A DNA stretch of 47,961 nt from an uncultured Oxalobacter sp. (GTDB taxonomy: Bacteria > Pseudomonadota > Gammaproteobacteria > Burkholderiales > Burkholderiaceae_D), in contig CAKRSU010000015.1 of assembly GCA_934401755.1 (NCBI GenBank), positions 1 through 47,961 on the forward strand, in the 5' to 3' direction. The notes under the pieces are model-generated. The model did not search any database and had not been told where the DNA came from. It saw nothing but the letters and a program-made list of their open reading frames with translations. A program made the translations under genes and the position numbers. This document shows, piece after piece, positions 1 through 8,889 of the stretch; positions within the stretch are counted from its first letter, which is position 1; each line of letters opens with the position of its first letter.

Positions 1-61
1 ATTCCGATATAATGGGTGTCATGGGAATGCTCCTTTTCTTGGCTTGGAATGGATTTCCCTT

Positions 62-98
62 AGGCATAACATGTTTTCGATGTTGTGCCTATTTTTTT
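62..98 (+). terminator. Rho-independent terminator of an upstream gene
   Basis: An 11-bp stem (AGGCATAACAT at 62-72 with ATGTTGTGCCT at 80-90, one mismatched or wobble pair) has a short loop and is followed by a run of seven T on the plus strand. It would end a plus-strand transcript entering from the left. No coding region for that transcript can be recognised in bases 1-61. Confidence 0.6.
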
Positions 99-105
99 AG
101 CATTT

Positions 106-170
106 CCCCTCTTTTTGAGGGAGAGCCCATAAAATTCCATAAAAATAACGTTTAGCCTCTTTTTGAGGGA
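106..170. repeat. Two copies of a 15-bp hairpin repeat
   Basis: CCTCTTTTTGAGGGA occurs at 108-122 and again at 156-170. Each copy is a small inverted repeat (CCTC, five T, GAGG); the first extends to CCCTC/GAGGG. They lie between the upstream terminator and the 3' end of the phosphopantetheinyl transferase gene, which reads toward them on the minus strand. They may be weak minus-strand terminators or a protein or RNA site; the sequence does not decide. Confidence 0.5.
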
Positions 171-177
171 AATTGAT

Positions 178-975
178 TTATGGCAAAAGCGTTGATTGAG
201 AATCGTTTTCCGTGATCACTTTATTAAAAATATTAGAAGCATTCTCTATATCGTATGATGAGCTTTTGGGTAATGTAAATTTGAGTGAAGGATCACTTTG
301 ACAGACAGTAACAAGTAAATCATTGCCTGGATAAAGGGTTTTCCATTGGAAACGTTTATCTGTTAGACAGTCAATTTGCCAAAATAGATCATTGTGAATA
401 CCATTAAATCGTGCTGAAAGTAATTTATAACATGCTTCTTTGCGAGTCCATAGTTCGTAGTAGTTTTGGCATGATTCTTTAGCAGGCTTTGATTCTAACC
501 AGTTATTTTCATTTTGATTAAAAGCAATTTTCGTTGGTATAGAAATTTCTCTGGAAGCATCAGCTATTTCTATATCTAGTCCAATGAGATGTGAGTGACT
601 GATGGCACATGCTGCATAATCATAGCGGTAAGCGAGGCTATAATAAAGAGGCTTTTTAATCGGTGGTATTGCACGAAGACAGGGAGCATTCCCTCGTTGT
701 TCAATCATTGCAAATTCTTGAATAGGACGATTAAGTAGTTTTGAAACGGCGTATTTCATTAATAAACGCCCAATAACGAATTGTTTCCGACGTTGGTTTC
801 GGCTGAGTTCGTTATAACGTAAAACCGAGCTATTATGCAAAATTTCAATAATATCTTCTGGTGTTAGAATAGGCATTTTTCGGATATCTAATAGCCAAAC
901 TGAACAATCGGTAAATACATTGATCTGTTGGACGAGTCGATTCAGAAAATCAGGGGAAAAATGAGTTTTAATCAT
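178..975 (-). CDS. 4'-phosphopantetheinyl transferase superfamily protein (Sfp/EntD/AcpT type)
   Basis: This 265-residue enzyme is expected to move the phosphopantetheine arm of coenzyme A onto a serine of acyl- or peptidyl-carrier proteins in the cytoplasm. Two family signatures are visible: GLDIE at residues 132-136 (Mg-binding Asp134 and Glu136) and WTRKEA at 176-181 (Glu180). The length and two-half architecture fit Sfp-type rather than the short AcpS-type enzymes. No carrier protein, polyketide or nonribosomal peptide gene lies in the window, so the substrate is unknown; candidates are fatty-acid ACP or a siderophore or aryl-polyene system elsewhere. It is transcribed alone, divergently from the Sel1-repeat gene. 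Confidence 0.88.
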   Translation of the reverse strand: MIKTHFSPDFLNRLVQQINVFTDCSVWLLDIRKMPILTPEDIIEILHNSSVLRYNELSRNQRRKQFVIGRLLMKYAVSKLLNRPIQEFAMIEQRGNAPCLRAIPPIKKPLYYSLAYRYDYAACAISHSHLIGLDIEIADASREISIPTKIAFNQNENNWLESKPAKESCQNYYELWTRKEACYKLLSARFNGIHNDLFWQIDCLTDKRFQWKTLYPGNDLLVTVCQSDPSLKFTLPKSSSYDIENASNIFNKVITENDSQSTLLP

Positions 976-1076
976 ATCGTTTAAGAAAATAATAGCATTA
1001 GGCTGCCTAAAAAATTATATATATTTTGTTGTATTTTCTAGTTAAGTCAAACTATATTAGTCATAAGGAAAATGTA

Positions 1077-1661
1077 ATGAATCTTCGTATTTTATCTACT
1101 AAAACTGTAATTATCGTTGCATTATTACTTATTTCGATCATTTCTAAAGTCTTTGCTCAAGTAAAAGATATTTCTACAAATAATAATGAATCCCAAAAGT
1201 TTACTAAAGTACTACAGCTCGCAGAATCAGGGGATGCTCAAGCACAATTTGAGGTAGCTTGTGCTTATCAAACAGGACGGGGAGTTAATGTTGATGATCA
1301 AAAAGCCGTTAAATGGTTAAGCAAAGCGGCAGAACAAGGTCTTGTTGCCGCTGAAACAGCGCTAGGAAGTGCTTATGATATTGGAATGGGAGTTCCCCTT
1401 AATAATCAAAAAGCGATTTTTTGGTGGCAGAAAGCGGCTAGACATGGGAGCAATTATGCATTGAAATGCTTAGGTTACTCTTATATTGAAGGTAGAGGTG
1501 TTGAACAAAGCAATTTATATGCTTATGCCATTTGGCAACAGTTGCCCCCAAATGATGAAGAAGCCGTTGATGTGATGAAAGCACTTCGTAAAAATTTATC
1601 AGCAGATGATGTTTCTAAAGCGGAAAAAATGACATTGGATGACATATTCGAAACAAAATAA
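1077..1661 (+). CDS. Secreted Sel1-like repeat (SLR) protein
   Basis: The start is placed at ATG 1077 because AAGGA lies about eight bases upstream and a signal peptide begins there; a TTG at 1026 would add 17 residues without a ribosome site. The 194-residue product has a hydrophobic N-terminus (residues about 10-24) ending in KVFAQ, a plausible signal peptidase I site. Two to three tandem Sel1/TPR-like helical repeats of about 36 residues follow, with the hallmarks AQFEVACAYQTGRGV, KAVKWLSKAAEQG and KAIFWWQKAARHG. SLR proteins usually act as protein-protein scaffolds in the periplasm or outside the cell; the partner here is unknown. Confidence 0.85.
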   Translation: MNLRILSTKTVIIVALLLISIISKVFAQVKDISTNNNESQKFTKVLQLAESGDAQAQFEVACAYQTGRGVNVDDQKAVKWLSKAAEQGLVAAETALGSAYDIGMGVPLNNQKAIFWWQKAARHGSNYALKCLGYSYIEGRGVEQSNLYAYAIWQQLPPNDEEAVDVMKALRKNLSADDVSKAEKMTLDDIFETK

Positions 1662-1700
1662 CACGCGATATGATAAATATTTTAAAGAGCTAAATAAGGG

Positions 1701-3242
1701 TTAACCAAAGATTAAACCACTGCCAAACCAACAAAATGTACTAATGATAATAATAGAAATGAGATTTAACCAAAAACCAGCACGAATCATTTCACCAATA
1801 CGGATATGTCCAGTACTAAACACAATGGCATTTGGCGGTGTTGCAACAGGCATCATGAATGCAGCAGATGCACTAAACGTTGTTGTTAAAAGTAATACAC
1901 CCGGTTCAATTCCTAGAGGTTCTGCAGCAACTGATAATAACGGCATCATGGTGGCAGCTAAAGCGGTGTTAGATGTGATTTCTGTTGCAAATACAACAAG
2001 TGTTGTAATGCCGAGAATAACAATAAATTTTGGCATTCCTGCAAGGGCAGCAGCTTGAGCACTCATTAATCCTTCACAACCCGTTGATGAAATTGCAGCA
2101 GCCATTGATAATCCACCACCAAATAATAAAAGCAATCCTAAAGGTAGTTGGCGGCAGTGCTCCCAAGATAAAGTACGCTGATTCAATTTGCTATTTAATG
2201 GCATAAGGAATAATAAGAGTCCTCCAAAAATTGCAATTGAAGCATCTGAGATTCCAGCAAAAGGTTTGAGCCCGTTTGATAATGTAATCATTTTTAAATA
2301 CGGACTACTAATCCATAGGAATACGGTGAATAGAAAAATACCAAGTACTAATTTCTCACCGCGAGACATTGGTCCCATTCGTTTGATTTCATTGTTGATC
2401 CATTCACGCCCGCCTGGGATTTCATCAATTTGATCACGATACAATATTTTATTTAAGAGTAGCCATGTGATAGGGAGTAAAGTTAGCATTAATGGCATCC
2501 CAACCTTCATCCAGTCAAGCACGGATATTTCTTGATGGTATGTATGTTCCATGAAACGCACAAAAATACCATTTGGCGGGGAGCCTAATATTGTCCCCAT
2601 GCCACCAATACTTGCGCCATATGCAACACACAAGAGCATGCAAATTGCAAAATTATGTTCTTGGCGATTCGAGCGACTACTCCCATGACATTCGGAACGG
2701 AATAAGTGCAAAATTGCAGAGACGATAGGAACCATCATTGCTGCAGTTGCGGTATTGGATACCCACATGGCTAAAAGCGCTGTAGCAGTCATTAGTCCAG
2801 CACTGATCTGATTAGGACGAGTGCCCATAATGCGGATGGTATAAAGTGCTAAACGGCGATCAAGATTCCATCGTTGAATACCAGCGGCTAATAGAAATCC
2901 TCCTAAAAATAGGAAAATAGTGCTACTACCATAGGGGATACAAGCATCTTTAAGTGAAGTAACGCCGAGTATGGGGAAAATTGCAATAGGAATTAATGCA
3001 GTAGCAGCGATGGGAATTGCTTCAGTAAACCAATAAATACTCATCAACACAACAACAGCAAGACATGCTTTTGCGGGATGTTCTAACTGGATTATCTGCC
3101 CTGTTGCATTGCTATAAGTATCAGGCAACATAAAATAAACAGCTATAGCAAGTAGCGGCCCAATAATTAGAATCGAGTGTTTAAGGTTACGGAAAAAACG
3201 ACCGATTCGGCCTGATATTGGGTTAAAACCTCTCCGTATCAC
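1701..3242 (-). CDS. DASS/SLC13-family divalent anion:Na+ symporter
   Basis: This 513-residue inner-membrane carrier probably imports di- or tricarboxylates (succinate, malate, citrate) with sodium. It has about a dozen hydrophobic segments and the two diagnostic SNT motifs, WVSNTATAAMMVP near residue 160 and TSNTALAATMMP near 425, which form the substrate and Na+ sites. The C-terminal signature MMPVATPPNAIVFSTG is also present. The start is GTG at 3242, supported by GGGAG seven bases upstream; no better ATG exists. The substrate cannot be fixed from sequence. It converges with the Sel1 gene and stands alone. Confidence 0.9.
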   Translation of the reverse strand: MIRRGFNPISGRIGRFFRNLKHSILIIGPLLAIAVYFMLPDTYSNATGQIIQLEHPAKACLAVVVLMSIYWFTEAIPIAATALIPIAIFPILGVTSLKDACIPYGSSTIFLFLGGFLLAAGIQRWNLDRRLALYTIRIMGTRPNQISAGLMTATALLAMWVSNTATAAMMVPIVSAILHLFRSECHGSSRSNRQEHNFAICMLLCVAYGASIGGMGTILGSPPNGIFVRFMEHTYHQEISVLDWMKVGMPLMLTLLPITWLLLNKILYRDQIDEIPGGREWINNEIKRMGPMSRGEKLVLGIFLFTVFLWISSPYLKMITLSNGLKPFAGISDASIAIFGGLLLFLMPLNSKLNQRTLSWEHCRQLPLGLLLLFGGGLSMAAAISSTGCEGLMSAQAAALAGMPKFIVILGITTLVVFATEITSNTALAATMMPLLSVAAEPLGIEPGVLLLTTTFSASAAFMMPVATPPNAIVFSTGHIRIGEMIRAGFWLNLISIIIISTFCWFGSGLIFG

Positions 3243-3781
3243 AAAAATCTCCCATACTTGAAAGTACTAAGTCATACTAGGTCCACTATCCCCATAATAA
3301 AAAGAGAGGGACTGTTCTCAAACACTAAAAGACTATTCTACTACACCTATCTTACTAAATTATAGCGACCTTTTAAAAATGCAATATTTTGCAGAGAGTT
3401 ATATAAAATTTATTTGAGTTAAATTACTTGATTATTTAAAACTAGCAACTTTCCATAGATATCTGAAGATGCTCATATCTTGCTAGCAAAATAACGTTTA
3501 TTTTTATAACGATAAGAGAATAATACGGCATCAGTTAAGGAAATACGATTTTTATTTGTGAAAAATGAATCACTAAATGATAGTATTTTAATTCAGTGAG
3601 TTAAAGATATGGAAGTGAAGTGCGACAATCGACCATTTCGGACCAATGATCATGAAAAGAATGCCATAAAAGTCGAAACTTTCGTTTGTTATGCGAAGAA
3701 AGCCTGAAAAATAATAACAACGATTATTTTAAAGTGAATATTTTGTTTGTCTCTTAAAGTATTAGAGGAAATTGAGAAAAT
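3243..3781. other. 539-bp intergenic region between the DASS and exbB genes
   Basis: No convincing gene is seen here. It must hold the divergent promoters of the symporter gene (minus) and exbB-exbD-tonB (plus). A TATAAT-like box for the minus strand is at 3364-3359. ATAACGATAAGAG around 3500-3520 loosely resembles a half Fur box but matches the consensus poorly, so iron control of this operon is not shown. AGAGGA at 3764-3769 is the exbB ribosome site. Confidence 0.5.
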
Positions 3782-4207
3782 ATGGATTGGTTTGCGAATT
3801 TGATCGATTATGGCGTCGTCGGTATTTTGCTTAGTTTGTCTATTATTGTTGTTGCTCTGGCTATAGAGCGCTTTCTTTTTTTTAAAAGTATCTGTGCTGA
3901 AATATATACATCTCGTCATCAACTTGAATATGATCTTTCAAAGCATTTACATATTATTGGACTGATTGCTGGCAATGTTCCATATGTTGGGCTTTTAGGG
4001 ACTGTTTTGGGGATTATGATGACGTTTTATCAGATAGGAACGACAGGGACGATGGATTCGCGTACGATTATGGTCGGGTTAGCGCTTGCACTTAAAGCGA
4101 CAGCCATCGGTTTGGTTGTCGCGATTATTTCTGTTGCACTCTATAATCTATTAGTACGCCGCGCAAAAAATTTACTTTTATTGTGGGATTGTACTCATGA
4201 AAAATAG
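3782..4207 (+). CDS. exbB: ExbB-type proton channel subunit
   Basis: This 141-residue MotA/TolQ/ExbB-family inner-membrane protein forms, with ExbD, the proton channel that energises TonB. One N-terminal helix (residues about 8-30) is followed by a cytoplasmic loop and two C-terminal helices. The family core is clear: NVPYVGLLGTVLGIMMTF and LALALKATAIGLVVAI. It is shorter than E. coli ExbB (about 240) and resembles the compact ExbB of Helicobacter or Neisseria. AGAGGA precedes the ATG. Its last 11 bases overlap exbD, which indicates coupled translation. The following exbD and tonB make ExbB more likely than TolQ. Confidence 0.92.
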   Translation: MDWFANLIDYGVVGILLSLSIIVVALAIERFLFFKSICAEIYTSRHQLEYDLSKHLHIIGLIAGNVPYVGLLGTVLGIMMTFYQIGTTGTMDSRTIMVGLALALKATAIGLVVAIISVALYNLLVRRAKNLLLLWDCTHEK

Positions 4208-4598
4208 TTTTTCAGAACAAGATGGATTCACTGAGATCAACATGATTCCTTTAATTGATATCATGCTTGTTCTTGTTGTTATTCTTTTGATGACGACTCA
4301 CTTTATTGTTTCTAGTCAAGAGATTAAAGGGCTTCATGTTAGTTTGCCAAGTGCAAAAAGTGTCGCAATTATTTCTGATGCTCCTGTTCGAATTGAATTG
4401 GATAGCAATGGGCAGTTACGGTATGAAGATGCATTAATTGATATTTCTACTTTACAGACTTTATTATCAGACATCCCACGTGAACGCATGATTCTGATTT
4501 CTGCAGATAAAGAACTTCGTTTACAGACGTTTATTACGGTTATGGATACCTTAAAACGACAGGGCTTTTCTCGTATTAATGTTCAAACACGGTCATAG
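4197..4598 (+). CDS. exbD: ExbD-type biopolymer transport protein
   Basis: ExbD pairs with ExbB and carries the proton-accepting aspartate. The 133-residue protein has a short cytoplasmic N-terminus, one transmembrane helix (about 17-40) containing NMIPLIDIMLVLVVILLMTT with Asp21 at the conserved place, and a periplasmic domain. Its ATG lies inside the end of exbB (11-base overlap), and its stop is six bases before tonB, so the three genes form a tight operon. Confidence 0.93.
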   Translation: MKNSFSEQDGFTEINMIPLIDIMLVLVVILLMTTHFIVSSQEIKGLHVSLPSAKSVAIISDAPVRIELDSNGQLRYEDALIDISTLQTLLSDIPRERMILISADKELRLQTFITVMDTLKRQGFSRINVQTRS

Positions 4599-4604
4599 AG
4601 TACG

Positions 4605-5375
4605 ATGAATCTCTTAATTAAAGGAGGGGTAATTTCTCTCATTATTCATCTTTTGATTGGAGGAATGATTGGTATCATCGTCTGGAGTCGTTGTTTCGAT
4701 AGCGATGTTATTGAGATTGATTTAACTCAGGTTGATTGGCATCATGAAGGAATAGGTGGTGGCAAGGAAGGTAAAGGCGTTGAAAGAGCAAATAGCCCTA
4801 TCTTAAATAGCCGACAAGATGTTATAACGACCAAAAGGAAATTAATCGATGAAAAAGTAGCGGTTTCGACCACTAATGATACTCAAATAGCATATCGTAA
4901 ATCTCGGCATACTTCTTTGGAGAGTTTTGATCATTCGGATACGGCTCTTTCTAATGAAAATCAATCTTCTGTAGGATCCTCTGGAAATGGTGTTGGGATG
5001 GCGTCTGGCGCTGGCATTGGATCAGGCGCACAAGGCAATAATGGAAGGGGATCTGGAAATGGAGCCGGAGATGGAGGAGGGACAAAAGGGGGCATCAAGC
5101 ATTATTTAAGTGCTCATTACAATTATATTATTACTCGTATTCAGCAGCATCTTATTTATCCGAATCAAGCACGCATGATGGGAATTTCTGGCAAAGCGAT
5201 TTATAGTTTCGTGATTCATCAAGACGGTAGTATTGATGCGCTTACGCTGATTAAAAGTGCCGGTTTAAGCGCTTTGGATGAAGCGGGAATGAGAGCAATT
5301 CGTCGTGCAAGTCCTTTTCCTTCTCCGCCAGCTGCTGCTCGTATTAAAATTCCCATTGTTTTTTCGCTGCATTAA
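4605..5375 (+). CDS. tonB: TonB energy-transducing protein with a Gly-rich linker
   Basis: TonB spans the periplasm and passes proton-motive energy to TonB-dependent outer-membrane receptors for iron, haem or vitamin B12. The 256-residue product has an N-terminal signal-anchor helix (about 5-28), a long hydrophilic linker, and a C-terminal TonB domain (about 165-256). The domain shows the typical start YPNQARMMGISGKA and the core VIHQDGSIDALTLIKSAG. The linker is unusual: instead of Pro-Glu/Pro-Lys repeats it is Gly/Ser/Asn-rich (about residues 125-165, GSGAQGNNGRGSGNG). No receptor gene is present in the window. Confidence 0.92.
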   Translation: MNLLIKGGVISLIIHLLIGGMIGIIVWSRCFDSDVIEIDLTQVDWHHEGIGGGKEGKGVERANSPILNSRQDVITTKRKLIDEKVAVSTTNDTQIAYRKSRHTSLESFDHSDTALSNENQSSVGSSGNGVGMASGAGIGSGAQGNNGRGSGNGAGDGGGTKGGIKHYLSAHYNYIITRIQQHLIYPNQARMMGISGKAIYSFVIHQDGSIDALTLIKSAGLSALDEAGMRAIRRASPFPSPPAAARIKIPIVFSLH

Positions 5376-5394
5376 AAAACGCATTAAATTAAGG

Positions 5395-5424
5395 AAAAGC
5401 TCATTTCTAGTATGTGGCTTTTAA
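5395..5424 (+). terminator. Weak terminator candidate after tonB
   Basis: AAAAGC (5395-5400) can pair with GCTTTT (5417-5422), with additional CAT/ATG pairing inside, and ends in a short T run. It lies about 20 bases after the tonB stop. The stem is imperfect and the T tract short, so this is only a candidate. Confidence 0.3.
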
Positions 5425-5503
5425 GAAATATCAACTTTTCTGAGAGTTAATTAATGTTCGTGCAAAATAGAATGATTGTCTTTTTTTAATATTTTTTAGT
5501 TTG

Positions 5504-6697
5504 ATGAATATCCCTTTAGAAGATGCGCAAGGTTTGCCCAAATGGCTCGTTTTTATTCTTGCGATGATTACAGCAGTAACATTAAGCAATTGCTACTATA
5601 TTCAACCTTTATTAGGAACAATTTCACAAGAATTAGTGAGTAGTCAATTCGCTGCTAATTTTATTGTCACAATGACCCAAATAGGTTATGGACTCGGACT
5701 TTTTTTTCTGGTTCCTTTAGGTGATTTGATTTCTGCACGAAAAATGACGACGGCTAATTTTCTTGTTTTAATTGTTGCTTTAGGATTAACAGCCATTGCA
5801 GGAAATGTTTCAATTATTTGGGTTTTATCGCTTTTTATCGGTGCATGTTCGGTGATGCCGCAGATTTATATTCCATTTGCTGCTCGTTATTCCCTGCCTA
5901 ATGAACGATCAAAAAATATCAGTATTATCGTTTCGGGATTGCTGGTTGGTATTTTAGGGTCACGTATTATTAGCGGTTATATTAGCGAGCATTTTGGGTG
6001 GCGTTATGTTTTCTGGATGGGATGTGTTCTTATGTTTTTGTGCTTGGTTGTTAATTTTTTTGTGTTACCGAAACAAGCGCATACGTCATTTCAAGGGACT
6101 TATCGACAATTAATTGGATCGATTTGGGATATTTTTAAAAAATATCCTTATTTACGAATTGCGGCATTTCGTGCAGCGACGATTCAAGGTTCTTTTTTTG
6201 CGCTTTGGGCCCCACTTTCCTTTAAATTGCAAGGATCTCCATTTTATGCGGGCGATGATGTTATTGGTTTTATGGGGATTTTTGGCATTATTGGTGCGGT
6301 TTCTGTGATTTTTATTGGTCGTTATATTAATATTCTTGGGGTAAAAAAAGTTTCAATGATTGGCGCTATTATGGGCGTTATTGCATGGAGTATTGCATGG
6401 ATTTTGCAGGATTATTATATTGGGATTATTCTTTGCATCTTGTTGCTTGATGCGGGCACTCAGTGCTCTCATTTAGCCAATCAGTCTAGTGTTGTTTCTC
6501 TTGATCCGAAGGCGATTAATCGGATTAATACGATTTATATGACTATTTTTTTTGTCGTTAGTCCAATGGGGACGCTTATCGCAGGAGCAGGATGGACTTG
6601 GTGGGGGTGGGAAGGTGTTGTCTGTACAGGCCTTCTTTTTACCATTGCTTCATTATTAACGAATTTATGGGATAAGGGGCAGAAAAGCAATATTTGA
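5504..6697 (+). CDS. Major facilitator superfamily transporter (DHA1-like, 12 TM)
   Basis: This 397-residue MFS permease has about twelve hydrophobic helices. The loop between helices 2 and 3 carries the MFS signature GDLISARK (family consensus GxLaDrxGrr-like). The early sequence TLSNCYYIQPLLG and the overall length resemble the YnfM/arabinose-efflux-like group of putative drug or metabolite exporters. The substrate is unknown. ATG 5504 is chosen over the adjacent TTG 5501; no clear Shine-Dalgarno sequence is visible. It follows tonB by 128 bases and may be transcribed separately. Confidence 0.85.
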   Translation: MNIPLEDAQGLPKWLVFILAMITAVTLSNCYYIQPLLGTISQELVSSQFAANFIVTMTQIGYGLGLFFLVPLGDLISARKMTTANFLVLIVALGLTAIAGNVSIIWVLSLFIGACSVMPQIYIPFAARYSLPNERSKNISIIVSGLLVGILGSRIISGYISEHFGWRYVFWMGCVLMFLCLVVNFFVLPKQAHTSFQGTYRQLIGSIWDIFKKYPYLRIAAFRAATIQGSFFALWAPLSFKLQGSPFYAGDDVIGFMGIFGIIGAVSVIFIGRYINILGVKKVSMIGAIMGVIAWSIAWILQDYYIGIILCILLLDAGTQCSHLANQSSVVSLDPKAINRINTIYMTIFFVVSPMGTLIAGAGWTWWGWEGVVCTGLLFTIASLLTNLWDKGQKSNI

Positions 6698-6723
6698 ACA
6701 GCAAGAAATATTGTGGGGGTAAA

Positions 6724-7041
6724 TTAGTGGTTAGGGATTTTATGGTCAGCCAATTCATCTTCAGCATACCACCATGCATGTTGGGATACCGTAGCCCAAC
6801 TACCCCCATGACGATATATGAAAAGAATCCCGTGTTGGCGGCAAAAGTTGACGAATTCAAGCCGTTCCATACTACCGAGTAACCAAAGTAATCCACCTTG
6901 CGATCGTTTATCATAGTACCGAAGTCCGGCTGCTTTAATAAGTTCAACGACATCTATGCGAGATGCTTTGATTCGTTGTTTTGACGCTTCTATTCTTGTT
7001 TGAGTTAATGCGTGAATATCTGGTTTTTGTTTTCTTTTCAT
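6724..7041 (-). CDS. Small hypothetical protein downstream of a metallophosphoesterase
   Basis: This 105-residue, basic, soluble protein has no signal or membrane segment. It starts 12 bases after the metallophosphoesterase stop on the same strand, so the two are probably cotranscribed. The core LRYYDKRSQGGLLWLLGS followed by HGGSWATVSQHAWWY looks like a small module I recall at the C-terminus of some helicase-like and uncharacterised proteins (pattern DkRsxGGxLWvxG...GGraTxxrpAWw). That resemblance is from memory and is not proof of function. It converges with the MFS gene. Confidence 0.6.
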   Translation of the reverse strand: MKRKQKPDIHALTQTRIEASKQRIKASRIDVVELIKAAGLRYYDKRSQGGLLWLLGSMERLEFVNFCRQHGILFIYRHGGSWATVSQHAWWYAEDELADHKIPNH

Positions 7042-7053
7042 GAGATATTGAAG

Positions 7054-8205
7054 TTATTCATTAATCATTGTGTTATCGGCAGGGTGTAGTATGAGTTCTG
7101 TAATTTCGGAGGGTTTGCCTAAACGAATTAAGAATCCATTCCATAAACCGGTGCCATTACTGACATAAAGTTGCATTCCATCTACATTGTATAATCCCGA
7201 AACATATCCGTCATTCATCCATTGATTGAGCCAGTGAATACCAAATACTTGTCCGCCATGGGTATGCCCCGAAAGTTGTAGATCTACTTCTGCAGCTGCA
7301 TTTTTATTGGCGCCTTTCGGTTGATGTGCCATTAAAATAACAGGGGTATCTTTAGGTTTTCCAGTTAATGCTTTTTGAATGTTGGGTTCAGGCAATCCAA
7401 ATTGGGAGGCAACACGATCGGTTGTTCCTGCTAAAACGATTTTCTGTCCATGATCGTTTAATACAACATGTTCATTATTTAAGATATGTAATCCCATATT
7501 CTTAAAATATTGCATCCAGCTGAGATAATTGGAGTAGTATTCATGATTTCCTGTGACAATATATACACCAAGGCGAGCACTCAGATCTTTATAAGGCGCA
7601 ACATCATTTGTTCGATTAACCGTAAGTCCATCAACTAAATCTCCTGTGATTAGAATTAAATCAGGATTTAGTCGATTGGTTTTATTAACGACAGCGCGAG
7701 TCCATTCTGCGTTCATGAGCTGAGATGCATGTAAATCAGTTAATTGAACAATACGAAATCCATCTAGTGCTTTAGGTAAGTGCCGTACATTAATATGCAC
7801 TTGCTTTATATCGGGGACACGAATTCCTTGCCATGTCCCAATTAGCGATAAAATGATCGCTAATCCGCATAAGCCGACTCCCCAATGCCAACTTAATCTG
7901 AGTTTTGTGGACCACATTCCTATCTTTGCGCCTGTCCAAAGTATTATTGAGATAATATCTTTGAAAATCAAAAAACATAACAGAAGAATAAAGGTTCCTG
8001 TTGCCCATCCCGCTAGAATAATGACATATTTTGGAACTTCAGGAGAAGCCATGCCGCCGAATAAATTTGTGATTAATCCCCATTGTGAAATCAGTACAAT
8101 TATTAACGCAATAAGAATTTTCCAATTTCTACCGATGGGCAATTCAGGAACGAACCGCCAAACAATAAAAGCAGCAAATAATGCAGGAATAATCGTAAAT
8201 ATCAT
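7054..8205 (-). CDS. Membrane-anchored metallophosphoesterase (YaeI/YkuE-like)
   Basis: A predicted dinuclear-metal phosphohydrolase of 383 residues. The first about 125 residues are mainly hydrophobic, with about four transmembrane segments; the catalytic domain follows. Calcineurin-like motifs occur in order: TDLHA (Asp157, His159), GDLVDG (Asp189), GNHEYY (219-224), MAHQP (His294) and GHTHGGQ (313-319). YaeI/YkuE proteins have been linked to lipid phosphoesters such as UDP-diacylglucosamine in some bacteria; the substrate here is unknown. Four membrane helices are more than in YaeI, so a separate subfamily is likely. It is followed by the 105-residue unknown gene. Confidence 0.87.
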   Translation of the reverse strand: MIFTIIPALFAAFIVWRFVPELPIGRNWKILIALIIVLISQWGLITNLFGGMASPEVPKYVIILAGWATGTFILLLCFLIFKDIISIILWTGAKIGMWSTKLRLSWHWGVGLCGLAIILSLIGTWQGIRVPDIKQVHINVRHLPKALDGFRIVQLTDLHASQLMNAEWTRAVVNKTNRLNPDLILITGDLVDGLTVNRTNDVAPYKDLSARLGVYIVTGNHEYYSNYLSWMQYFKNMGLHILNNEHVVLNDHGQKIVLAGTTDRVASQFGLPEPNIQKALTGKPKDTPVILMAHQPKGANKNAAAEVDLQLSGHTHGGQVFGIHWLNQWMNDGYVSGLYNVDGMQLYVSNGTGLWNGFLIRLGKPSEITELILHPADNTMINE

Positions 8206-8307
8206 AAATTTTATTCGGCCTTAAAAAATGATTTATTAAGTTTTTAATGATGTAATTTTATTTTCCAAAAATAAAAAGTGATGCCAGGCAGATATTATTC
8301 CATTATG

Positions 8308-8889
8308 TTAGTCGGCATTATCTATTGAACGAATAATTTTCGCAGGAACGCCACCTACTATTGTATTCGGTAAAACATTTTTTGTAACAACAGCTCCTGC
8401 GGCAATGATTGCACCATCTCCAACAGTAACACCACCGACAATTGTGACATTAGCGCCAATCCAGACATTTTTTCCGAGTATGATTGGTGCTGGGTGAATA
8501 TTTGCTCGGTTTATCGGATCAAAATCGTGGTTTAATGTGGCTAATACACAGTTATGCCCAATGAGACAGCCATCCCCAATTGTAATGCCACCTTGATCTT
8601 GAAAACGACATCCTGAATTAATGAATACTCGTTTGCCGATTTTTAGGTTTTTTCCACAATCTGTGGTAAATGGTGGAAATAGCATGAAGTCATCCGGAAT
8701 GGGGCTCATGGTGATTTTTGCCATAATGGCTCGAATTTCTTCAGGGGTGTGATATTGTGAATTGAGCGCCATTGTTAAACGGATTGCTTCTTGTGCAAAT
8801 GCATAAAATGTTTCTCCAAGTTCGGAATCCATGGTGACTGGGAGCTTTGCGGCCATTATTTCTCGGAATTTATCAACAGATAACGTCAT
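8308..8889 (-). CDS. Sugar O-acetyltransferase, hexapeptide-repeat (Maa/LacA/NodL type)
   Basis: This 193-residue acetyl-CoA-dependent acetyltransferase has an N-terminal helical Mac domain (about 5-60) and a left-handed beta-helix built from hexapeptide repeats (about 80-190: [38 protein letters not shown] and similar). The catalytic His is in LNHDFDP (His121). Family members acetylate maltose, glucose, galactosides or Nod factors; the acceptor cannot be read from sequence. The gene is divergent from the broken LysR gene across 176 bp, which makes it a natural candidate target of that regulator. Confidence 0.88.
   Translation of the reverse strand: MTLSVDKFREIMAAKLPVTMDSELGETFYAFAQEAIRLTMALNSQYHTPEEIRAIMAKITMSPIPDDFMLFPPFTTDCGKNLKIGKRVFINSGCRFQDQGGITIGDGCLIGHNCVLATLNHDFDPINRANIHPAPIILGKNVWIGANVTIVGGVTVGDGAIIAAGAVVTKNVLPNTIVGGVPAKIIRSIDNAD

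Noticed and set aside
3490..3525. Possible Fur box before exbB-exbD-tonB
   Set aside because: Only about 9 of 19 consensus positions match, all in one half. Iron regulation is plausible from known biology but not shown here.
3782..4598. TolQ-TolR instead of ExbB-ExbD
   Set aside because: The following gene has a TonB C-terminal domain, and no tolA, tolB or pal is adjacent.
7853..8224. 123-codon open frame on the plus strand opposite the metallophosphoesterase gene
   Set aside because: It is a shadow of the hydrophobic N-terminus of the phosphoesterase.
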